The notes under the pieces were generated by a model that made no database searches, was not told the origin of the DNA, and was given only the letters and a program-made list of their open reading frames with translations. DNA of 64,000 nt, taken from positions 1 through 64,000 of the forward strand of contig JANXZO010000042.1 of assembly GCA_025355465.1 (NCBI GenBank), read 5' to 3'. Numbering within the stretch: the stretch's first letter is position 1; every line of letters starts with the position of its first letter. Made by a program: the position numbers and the translations under genes. This DNA comes from Bacteroidales bacterium (GTDB lineage Bacteria > Bacteroidota > Bacteroidia > Bacteroidales > FEN-979). Positions 8,036-15,509 of this stretch are shown here, piece after piece.

Positions 8036-8989
8036 ATGAATATCCGACAAACCTTTTCGGCCAAAATTCTGATGTTCGGTGAATACTCTGTACTGCTTGG
8101 TAGTCGTGCCCTAAGTATCCCATTTTCACAGTTTACGGCAATGCTTTCACGACCAGATTGTCCTTCCGGCAGTGAGGCTGAAAAAAGTAACCACCAGTTG
8201 AAACTGTTTTTCGGATTTCTGACAAAAAGGGCTGACTTGTTTGGCGAAACACTTGATCTTGCGAAATTTGGCATAGATGTTTCCGCCGGTCTCTTTTTTA
8301 AATCCACGATCCCGGTAAGCTATGGACTCGGGAGTTCCGGAGCGCTTTGTGCTGCTGTGTTTAGCCGGTATGGTCAGCCTCAGATTTCTGAATTGCTGAA
8401 CCATGCCGGTGATCTGGCACGCCTCAGGAATATTTTTGTAGAAATGGAGTCGTTTTTCCATGGAAAAAGTTCCGGATTCGATCCGTTGGTTATCTTTATG
8501 AACACACCGCTTTGCCTGAACCGGGAAGGGAATCCCGCAGTTGCAACCTTTTCGATGGCAATCAGCCGGGAGAACTACGAAATATTTCTTGTTGACACAG
8601 GCCGGCCGGGCCACACAGGTTCTCTGGTTCCCGGTTTTTTAACGCAATTTGCTCCCGACGGATTGCCGACACCCGAAGGTTACAAGCTAAGTAGTCTGGC
8701 AGGGCAATGCATTGACGGACTGATGTCAGGAGACCACACACTGCTTTGGGAAGCTGTTGAAGCCTTGTCTGTCGAACAGTTTGAATGGTTACGACCCATG
8801 ATTCCTGAACACATGAATTCAGCATGGTCCGAAGGTATTTCAACCGGTCTTTTCCGGCTTAAATTATGCGGCTCGGGCGGTGGAGGTTACCTGCTGGGCT
8901 TTACCCGAAACAGTGAGGAGACATCTCGATATTTCGCCAGCCGGAAAATGATCACGATCCCGGTCGCCCTGCCTTTTAATAAAGCCTGA
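8036..8989 (+). CDS. mevalonate kinase (GHMP family)
   Basis: A 317-residue kinase making 5-phosphomevalonate. Seen: SAKILMFGEYSVLLGSRAL (8-26), the ATP loop IPVSYGLGSSGAL (92-104), the mevalonate-kinase type FHGKSSGFDP (141-150) with catalytic Asp149, and the glycine-rich motif 3 LKLCGSGGGGYLLGF near the C-terminus. The ATG at 8036 is preferred over an upstream start at 7976: the latter would overlap mvaD by 50 bases and the added 20 residues are unlike any GHMP kinase, while 8036 follows the mvaD stop by 10 bases. Its last 14 bases overlap the end of the convergent TPR protein gene. Substrate inferred from motif and operon. Confidence 0.87.
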   Translation: MNIRQTFSAKILMFGEYSVLLGSRALSIPFSQFTAMLSRPDCPSGSEAEKSNHQLKLFFGFLTKRADLFGETLDLAKFGIDVSAGLFFKSTIPVSYGLGSSGALCAAVFSRYGQPQISELLNHAGDLARLRNIFVEMESFFHGKSSGFDPLVIFMNTPLCLNREGNPAVATFSMAISRENYEIFLVDTGRPGHTGSLVPGFLTQFAPDGLPTPEGYKLSSLAGQCIDGLMSGDHTLLWEAVEALSVEQFEWLRPMIPEHMNSAWSEGISTGLFRLKLCGSGGGGYLLGFTRNSEETSRYFASRKMITIPVALPFNKA

Positions 8990-10916
8990 GGAGTGTCTCC
9001 TTTTTTCGTGGTGCCAGGAATATTCCCTCCTTCTCCAGTTCTTCGAGGCCCGGCTTGCCAAGGGTAAGTTTTTGATTAATGTTCTGTGCGCGAAGCAGGT
9101 AACTGCCTGCAGCGGCTTTGTCGTTTTTATTCACCGAAACTGCAACCATTCCAAGGATTGCATTTAGGTTCCCGGGATCCGACACCAGGCAGGTGTAGTA
9201 ATAACCGGCGGCTTTTGCATCATTGGATTGTTCAAAATAGCAGTCGCCGGCTATCCGGTTAAGTTCGGGGATCGCTGCATTAATTGATAAACCTCTTGTG
9301 GAAACTTCCAGTGCCTTATTATAGTTTTTCTCTTGAAAACTTAGCATGCCCAGGTTCACGTAGGCAGCGAGATAATCGGGTTTGATTGCGATAGTCTTTG
9401 AAAAATCATCCATCGCTGCGGTATTATTTCCGGTGTTTACATAGGTCACTCCACGGTTAAATCTTGCATTTGCGTTGGCAGGTTCAAAGTCGATTGTTTT
9501 GGAAAAATCAGCAATGGCCAGTTCAGGCTGCCCCATATTACCGTATACGATGGCGCGGTTTTGATAAACTGCCTTGCAATCCTTGTCGATGGCAAGCGCC
9601 TTGTTCAGATCCTGCAGGGCTTCAGTCCACCTGGCCGCCATGGTATAGGCGACACCGCGGTTAACATACGGCAGCGCCTCCTGGTCGGGGTATTGGCTTA
9701 TGACGTCCGTCCACAGCGTTTCGCCATCATGCCACGCCCGGCAGCGTGCATTGGTGAGAAACAAACACATAAGGCTGAAAAGTGAGAGCAGCGTAATAAG
9801 GGGTGCATGCCATCCACGGTTTTTCTGTGCCAGTTGGCTGGCTCCCCAAACAAGGATAAAGAAGAATCCAAAGTATGCAACATAGGTGTACCTGTCGGCA
9901 GAAAAAGCAATTCCTACGGCAAAGATCTGAAGCAGGAAAATGATGTTGACCAGGAAGAACAGGATGCCGAAAATTATCGCGGGCCAACGATGTCTGTAGT
10001 GAAATGCCAGAAACACACCGGCTGAAATTACCACCGGATTAACGAAATAGAATAAAACTTTGCTGAAACCCCCGAAATGTGGATAAGGATACCATGCACT
10101 GAGTGACAACGGAGCGAAAAATCTGATCATATACCAACTGATGGTATAAAAGGCATAAAATATTCTGTTTGTGAAACTGATGTCAGCATTCCCGGCAAGA
10201 AATGCTTCTGATTTTAGTCCCACGCGATAGATTATATAAATCCCAAGAATACCAAAAAGCAGCGATAAAAGAAAATAGGGGATCTTCTCCATGATCAGCT
10301 GAAATCTCAGCGGACGTTTCAAATAGTAATCGATGAGCAGGAAACACAACGGGAGGGTAACCGCTTCGATTTTGGAGAACAGCGCGAAGATGAAGAACAG
10401 GTAAGCCATTGCCTTGTTCCTGGATCCGTTATCCTGATTTTGATGTTGCCGGATATAGAAAAGCATCGAAGCCAGGTAAAACATACTGTATAAAACGTCT
10501 TTCCGCTCAGAAATCCAGGCAACCGATTCGACCCGCATCGGATGAATGCCGAACAGGAGGGCGCCGAATGCCGCAAAAAGCGGATTTATCTTCAGCATCC
10601 TGAGAATCTGGAAAACAAGTGCCGTACATAACAGGTGCAGGATCAGGTTTGTGAGATGACGGGGAAACGGATTGTCTCCGAAGAGCTGTTGCTCAACGGA
10701 AAAGGTGAGCAGCGGCAGGGGAACATAGGAGCCATTCACCGGTCGTGTGAACATCTTTGCGACCGAATGTAAATTTAGTTCTTTGACAAGCGGATTATTG
10801 ACTACATATTTATCATCGTCCCAGGTAGGCATATAACCATTTCGCAGCGAAGGAATAAAGGCCAGCAGGGTGACAATAAGGATGGCTCCGAGGAGTAGGG
10901 CCGGGTGTTTTATCAT
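8976..10916 (-). CDS. polytopic membrane protein with C-terminal TPR domain (TMTC/GT-C-like)
   Basis: A 646-residue protein with about 10-12 membrane segments in the first 410 residues, then TPR repeats (about 440-620; e.g. NRAIVYGNMGQPELAIADFSKTIDFEPANANARFNRGVTY). The first loop carries WDDDKYVVNNP, an acidic motif placed as in GT-C glycosyltransferases, and HPMRVESVAWISERKDVL is typical of the TMTC-like family, whose eukaryotic members are O-mannosyltransferases using lipid-linked mannose. Transfer activity is inference. The upstream in-frame start at 10979 would add 21 residues overlapping the neighbouring gene; ATG 10916 sits right before the first membrane helix and is preferred. Its neighbour upstream is another GT-C-like membrane protein, ending 34 bases before this start. 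Confidence 0.85.
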   Translation of the reverse strand: MIKHPALLLGAILIVTLLAFIPSLRNGYMPTWDDDKYVVNNPLVKELNLHSVAKMFTRPVNGSYVPLPLLTFSVEQQLFGDNPFPRHLTNLILHLLCTALVFQILRMLKINPLFAAFGALLFGIHPMRVESVAWISERKDVLYSMFYLASMLFYIRQHQNQDNGSRNKAMAYLFFIFALFSKIEAVTLPLCFLLIDYYLKRPLRFQLIMEKIPYFLLSLLFGILGIYIIYRVGLKSEAFLAGNADISFTNRIFYAFYTISWYMIRFFAPLSLSAWYPYPHFGGFSKVLFYFVNPVVISAGVFLAFHYRHRWPAIIFGILFFLVNIIFLLQIFAVGIAFSADRYTYVAYFGFFFILVWGASQLAQKNRGWHAPLITLLSLFSLMCLFLTNARCRAWHDGETLWTDVISQYPDQEALPYVNRGVAYTMAARWTEALQDLNKALAIDKDCKAVYQNRAIVYGNMGQPELAIADFSKTIDFEPANANARFNRGVTYVNTGNNTAAMDDFSKTIAIKPDYLAAYVNLGMLSFQEKNYNKALEVSTRGLSINAAIPELNRIAGDCYFEQSNDAKAAGYYYTCLVSDPGNLNAILGMVAVSVNKNDKAAAGSYLLRAQNINQKLTLGKPGLEELEKEGIFLAPRKKETLLRLY

Positions 10917-10950
10917 GTCATGATATTTTGTTGAACAAAAGAAAGAATTT

Positions 10951-12975
10951 TTACGGAATACGCAAACCGTAACCCTCATAATTCAGCTGATACAGGGTGG
11001 TTGGTTCATCGTCATCCTCGCCGGACTTCATTATTTTGGTCCTGATGGCCTGATATTTAAATTCAATAAAGGTCATAAATCTCTCTACTGTGTTGTTGGT
11101 CCGGGAGGTCTTCTGGTCGGCAAAAGCGCGGAGGTTTGCCGTCAATATATGTGTCACTTTTGCCTTCATCAGTAAACGCAACAATGAATCCGGGTAGATT
11201 ATCGATATTGGCGAAGGCTGGCTGCCCAGCATGGATTTAATAGAATTGTAATCGGAGGATGGGGTGATCCCGGCACGGGTTAACGCGTCGAGGGTTCCCG
11301 CCCTTGTGCTGTCAGGGAAATCCATTACATAGAACCGTACATTGAAGGCATTGGTATCATTGCTGATCCCGTAGCCGACGATTCCATTCTTGAAGGCATA
11401 ATACAACTCCTTCGAAACCGGAGTGTTATTGAGCGATGTGGCTGAGATCAGGTAGTAAGGCTTCTGATTTTTCTGCCAGTCGGCAAGTATTGAGCCGCCG
11501 GGATAAGATAAGAGGTTCATTATCCCATAGTGCTTTCTCCCGTGTCCGTAAATGAAAGAGATGGAGGGCTTGCGGCAGGCTACCACCGCTTCGGGGGGTA
11601 ACTGAGCTGCGCCCAGTTCGCTTAGTTTGCAGTAGTTTTTCCAGTCGGGGGTCAGGTTTGAGGATTTATCAGTGATCTTCCTTGCGGCAACGACGGCAGG
11701 GATGGTGGTGCGGATTGCCATGATAAGCAGGAGAAGTAAGAGAACAGGAAGAATTCCCTGGATCAGCGGGTTCGCCTTCAGATAAACAATGGCATAAGGC
11801 AACGAGAGGATGATAAGAATTGCCGGCGGGATCAAGGGAATAATAAATCTGCTCTGGCCCCAGATTGTATGGGCAATGAAAAAGGTGATCAAAATAAAGA
11901 CGAGAAGGTAAAGGGCAGCGAAAAAGATGTAGACATTTTTCCGGAGATAAATGATCCCCGAAGCTAGGATCATGAGGTAGGTGAGAACCGCTACAACCGG
12001 GTATAAGGTATATGAATCCGTACTACGCAACCCAAGGATTGACCAAAGGTGTTTTGATAGAAAGAGATTTGAATTGGATGCAAACCGGTGTAAAAATCCC
12101 GTTAAGGTCTCTGTGCCCAGCGTTGGATTATAATAGTCCTTCGAATACAGACTCTTTAGCTGCAGGTCAAAACTGACGTCGGAGACTCCCCAGATGAGTA
12201 ATTTGAAAATTTGAAAAGCCAGTAATAACAGGGTAAAGGCTACCATGAACCAGGCCAGATTTTTCCATTTACCTTTAATCAGGAAGAACCCGGTGATCGC
12301 GAAGCCGGCAGCATATCCGATCGAACGTGTCAGACCCAGCCCTAATATAGACAAGGCAAGAATGAGATGCTGCCTGATAAAAGCACCGTTAGGCTTTTCG
12401 TCTGGCGAGTCCAGGAAGAATCTGAAAAAAAGCAGGAATGTCAATCCCTGGAAAAACATGAAGCAGGCTTCACTGAAAGTTTGGCTCGCATAGTAAAGGA
12501 TGCCTGAGTTAACAGATGCCAGGATCATCATCCCGGTTAGCAGTATCGCTGGTATCCGTCCCTTGAAGGCATGAAAGGTCAGGGCGGTGAAGGCAAGCAG
12601 GAAAACCAATGAGAGCAGTTTCAGGGGAAGCAGGCTGATGCCGAAAAGTGCTACAAACGGACTGAGAATGACAGGGTACAAAGGCCCCTGGGTCACGGGT
12701 AGTGTGAAATGTTTGATAAAATCATCGGCCCTGATAATATACGCAGAATCATCCACTGTCAGGCTGATCCGGATATCGAACATCAAAAGCCCGGTCAGGA
12801 GCGTCAGTGCCATTGAAAGCCAGAAAACCTTATCAAGTCTGGGAACAAGAAATGCTTCCATCCTGGTCATCAGGGGGATTTCGGTATTCAGATGCTCATT
12901 TTTTTCAGTTTTACCTGGTGATTTATCCGGTGAGGTCCGGCTGGATTTAGCATGGACTGGTTTTTTCCTGGGCAT
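10951..12975 (-). CDS. polytopic membrane protein, GT-C glycosyltransferase-like
   Basis: A 674-residue protein: basic cytoplasmic N-terminus (1-45), about 10-11 membrane helices (50-440), then a soluble C-terminal domain (about 450-674) likely outside the cytoplasm. After the first helix comes SLTVDDSAYIIRADDF (71-86), an acidic pair where GT-C enzymes such as ArnT/PMT place their catalytic Asp. This supports a role in sugar transfer from a polyprenyl carrier, but donor and acceptor are unknown. It is followed by the TMTC-like gene in the same direction and preceded by the peroxiredoxin gene 51 bases upstream, so the three may be co-transcribed. Confidence 0.8.
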   Translation of the reverse strand: MPRKKPVHAKSSRTSPDKSPGKTEKNEHLNTEIPLMTRMEAFLVPRLDKVFWLSMALTLLTGLLMFDIRISLTVDDSAYIIRADDFIKHFTLPVTQGPLYPVILSPFVALFGISLLPLKLLSLVFLLAFTALTFHAFKGRIPAILLTGMMILASVNSGILYYASQTFSEACFMFFQGLTFLLFFRFFLDSPDEKPNGAFIRQHLILALSILGLGLTRSIGYAAGFAITGFFLIKGKWKNLAWFMVAFTLLLLAFQIFKLLIWGVSDVSFDLQLKSLYSKDYYNPTLGTETLTGFLHRFASNSNLFLSKHLWSILGLRSTDSYTLYPVVAVLTYLMILASGIIYLRKNVYIFFAALYLLVFILITFFIAHTIWGQSRFIIPLIPPAILIILSLPYAIVYLKANPLIQGILPVLLLLLLIMAIRTTIPAVVAARKITDKSSNLTPDWKNYCKLSELGAAQLPPEAVVACRKPSISFIYGHGRKHYGIMNLLSYPGGSILADWQKNQKPYYLISATSLNNTPVSKELYYAFKNGIVGYGISNDTNAFNVRFYVMDFPDSTRAGTLDALTRAGITPSSDYNSIKSMLGSQPSPISIIYPDSLLRLLMKAKVTHILTANLRAFADQKTSRTNNTVERFMTFIEFKYQAIRTKIMKSGEDDDEPTTLYQLNYEGYGLRIP

Positions 12976-13026
12976 GGGTCAGAACTTAATCAGATCCATG
13001 TAAAATTAGATGAATTTTTAATTCTG

Positions 13027-13758
13027 CTAAGGCAGTTTTTTGAACAACATGTACCACGATACATATTCAATCTCGCTGGGCTTCTCCGTCAGCAGTTTAT
13101 CCGCTTCGGCTGAAGTCTTTGGACTTTGAAGTAATACCTCCTGCCCGGGCGTCCAGTTGGCGGGCATCAGTACATTATTCTTTTCTGAAGTCTGAAGCGC
13201 GATCAGCGTCCGTTTGATCTCCTCCATATTTCTGCCTACATTCATCGGATAAAAGAAAATGGCAGCGATCTTGTCATTCGGGTCAACAATAAAGACACCC
13301 CTGACATCTTTTGTGGTACTTGAAAAGGAGTGAATCATGCCGTATTTTGATGAAATCGAATGATCTTTATCGGAAATCAGCGGGAATCTGATCTTCTGGG
13401 CATCTCTCCCTTTGTACTTGATCGTTTCAAGCGATTTCACCCATTCAATGTGGCTTGAAACCGCATCCGTTGAGAGAACCATGAGCCTTGTATTCAGTTT
13501 TTCGAAATCTTCCTGCATGGATGAAAGTTCAAGAATTTCCGAACTGCATACTGCTGTAAAATCGGCAGGATGGCTGAATAAAATGGTCCATTTTGAATTG
13601 TTATTGTCAGGGAAAGTGATTGTGCCAGTTGTTGATTCAGCCGTAAATTTTGGTGCCATTTCACCGATAGGCGGGATTCTGCTCTCTTTGGAGTCCTGTG
13701 CCAGTCCTGCCTTAACGAACAGAACCATGATTGCTATAATGATTGAAATCTGCCTCAT
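13027..13758 (-). CDS. exported 1-Cys peroxiredoxin (Prx6-like)
   Basis: A 243-residue thiol peroxidase with a signal peptide (1-20, ending GLA-Q). The active-site motif PADFTAVC (64-71) contains Pro64, Thr68 and peroxidatic Cys71; there is no other Cys in the mature protein, so it is a 1-Cys enzyme. The long C-terminal region, with VRGVFIVDPNDKIAAIFFYPMNVGRN, matches Prx6-type proteins. Cytosolic forms are common; the leader here points to a periplasmic location, where the reductant is not obvious. No thioredoxin-like partner lies nearby. A perfect -7 element (TATATTTG, minus strand) lies 28 bases before the ATG. Confidence 0.9.
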   Translation of the reverse strand: MRQISIIIAIMVLFVKAGLAQDSKESRIPPIGEMAPKFTAESTTGTITFPDNNNSKWTILFSHPADFTAVCSSEILELSSMQEDFEKLNTRLMVLSTDAVSSHIEWVKSLETIKYKGRDAQKIRFPLISDKDHSISSKYGMIHSFSSTTKDVRGVFIVDPNDKIAAIFFYPMNVGRNMEEIKRTLIALQTSEKNNVLMPANWTPGQEVLLQSPKTSAEADKLLTEKPSEIEYVSWYMLFKKLP

Positions 13759-13785
13759 AATGATATTAATTTAGATTAAATAAAA

Positions 13786-13793
13786 CAAATATA
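13786..13793 (-). promoter_or_regulatory. -7 promoter element for peroxiredoxin (TATATTTG)
   Basis: Read on the minus strand, TATATTTG matches TAnnTTTG exactly and ends 27 bases before the ATG. No -33 TTTG is seen at 19-21 bases. Confidence 0.5.
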
Positions 13794-13998
13794 CAACAAA
13801 ACCGATGAATTGATATTACAGGAAGCGTTTTTTTGATTTATTTAATGATTCGGGGCGGCTTTTCAGGCAAATGTTTTCATTAAACCAATAACAATGATGG
13901 TCTTAGATGGGTTATGGTAATCCTCACAGAAATTATTGCCACTTAGCTTGCGGAAAATCATACATATTTCAAACATAGCAAAATAATTACATCAATAA

Positions 13999-14030
13999 TT
14001 GGTAATTAGACTAAATCTATATTATATTTG
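13999..14030 (+). promoter_or_regulatory. promoter (TTG-N21-TATATTTG)
   Basis: TATATTTG at 14023-14030 is an exact -7 element with TTG at 13999-14001, a 21-base spacing. The 5' leader to the ATG at 14124 would be about 85 bases. Confidence 0.55.
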
Positions 14031-14123
14031 TATATTAATATCGTGTTTGACATAAGTTTGACAAACAAAATTGTGGGATATAAGGCCTAAGGATATGCTG
14101 ACATAGTTTAACATCTCAAGGTT

Positions 14124-15476
14124 ATGAAAACATACAGGATACCAGTAATCGTTTTTATGATGCTTTCTTTCTCTTTGCCACTCTTTTCACAATGGATTGT
14201 TCAGCATTCGGGCTTGCCAGCTTCTTTGAACCCGACACTTCTGCTTTCGGCAGTAGATTCGAATGTCTGCTGGGGGGTACAGGGCGATTTGAACACCCCA
14301 ATCCTCAATCAGAAATGTGTATTAACAACCGATGGAGGTCTAAATTGGAGTCTAAAGGATATTCAGGGAATCTCCGGGCTGTATGTCGCATCTGTAGCGG
14401 GATTAAATGCCACCACAGCCTGGATTGCAGTTTATGATTCAACCAGGATAACCAGTGGAGGGATTTTCAAAACAACCGATGGCGGATTGACCTGGATAAA
14501 ACAATCGTCGGCCTTTCCGGGCGCGGGTGGACACCCAATGAAAATATATTTCTTCGACGCAAATAACGGTTTATGTACCGGCCAGCCAAGGAGCGGGTAC
14601 TGGGAGATCTACACAACATCAGATGGAGGAACAAACTGGACACGTGTCCTATCCGCCAATATACCTCCACTGGCTTCTGGAGACTATGGAGGCTACGGGG
14701 CAGGCGCCGGCAATAGTTTCTGGTTTAACTCAGCCTCATGTTCAGTATATAGAACAACTGACAAAGGATTGACCTGGTCAGTGGCCAGGAATATATTTCC
14801 CCCCACAGCTTTTTTCTTAGAAGTTGCATTCAAGAATACACTGAATGGCCTGGCCATTTCTTATTATGGAGATGAAAAAAATAAGGTTTCAAGTTCAACT
14901 GACGGAGGAGCTAGCTGGACCCGGCTCTCTGTCCCTCCATCTGTGCCTTCAGCCGCCCGGATCACTTACGTGCCAGGAACAAGCGGGTCCTACTTCGTCA
15001 CATCATTTAAAAACACAGGATACCCTCAGACGGCCATGTCAGGCTCAATGTACACAAATGATGACGGACTTACCTGGATACCGTTTGATAGCCTTTCACA
15101 TGGGTCAACTTCATTTTTTAATAATACAATAGGATGGAGTGCTGGGTGCGGCGACACAATCTTCAAATGGCAGGGTAAATACCCGCTTGGCATCAGTGAC
15201 GTTAAACAATCCTCCATAAAAGTTACACTCAGCCAGAATTATCCCAACCCGTTCGCCGCATTAACTGTTATTCAATATCAGATCCCAAATTCATCAAAAG
15301 TATCTTTAAAAGTGTTCAATATTCAGGGCAAGGAAGTTGCAACATTGGTTAACGAGGAAAAACCGGCGGGGTCCTACCAGGTGAATCTTTCTTCCGGCAG
15401 TTTGAGCACCGGAATCTATTACTACCGTTTACAGGTGGGTGAATCTGTGCAGACAAAAAAACTATGTATTTTATAA
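14124..15476 (+). CDS. secreted YCF48/BNR-like beta-propeller protein with T9SS sorting domain
   Basis: A 450-residue secreted protein: signal peptide (1-22), a six- or seven-bladed propeller (about 25-355) made of repeats such as TTDGGLTWIKQSS, TSDGGTNWTRV, TTDKGLTWSV, STDGGASWTRL and TNDDGLTWIPF (the BNR/Asp-box and YCF48 pattern), then a T9SS type A sorting domain (about 365-450: LSQNYPNPFAALTVIQYQIP... ending GESVQTKKLCIL). Function unknown; the propeller may bind a surface ligand. The sorting domain has the YPNPF form often seen in Ignavibacteria-like lineages, unlike the VFPNP form of the peptidase at 892 in this same window. Single gene with its own promoter; 33 bases before the next gene. 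Confidence 0.88.
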   Translation: MKTYRIPVIVFMMLSFSLPLFSQWIVQHSGLPASLNPTLLLSAVDSNVCWGVQGDLNTPILNQKCVLTTDGGLNWSLKDIQGISGLYVASVAGLNATTAWIAVYDSTRITSGGIFKTTDGGLTWIKQSSAFPGAGGHPMKIYFFDANNGLCTGQPRSGYWEIYTTSDGGTNWTRVLSANIPPLASGDYGGYGAGAGNSFWFNSASCSVYRTTDKGLTWSVARNIFPPTAFFLEVAFKNTLNGLAISYYGDEKNKVSSSTDGGASWTRLSVPPSVPSAARITYVPGTSGSYFVTSFKNTGYPQTAMSGSMYTNDDGLTWIPFDSLSHGSTSFFNNTIGWSAGCGDTIFKWQGKYPLGISDVKQSSIKVTLSQNYPNPFAALTVIQYQIPNSSKVSLKVFNIQGKEVATLVNEEKPAGSYQVNLSSGSLSTGIYYYRLQVGESVQTKKLCIL

Positions 15477-15509
15477 AACATAGATTAAACGCATTTAACC
15501 GGTAATGCT

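Larger units (their letters stand above)
13759..14123. other. intergenic region between divergent genes
   Basis: An AT-rich 365-base gap. It holds the minus-strand promoter of the peroxiredoxin gene at the left and a plus-strand promoter at the right end (13999-14030). I see no reading frame, RNA hairpin or repeat of note in the middle (13830-13990). Confidence 0.6.
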
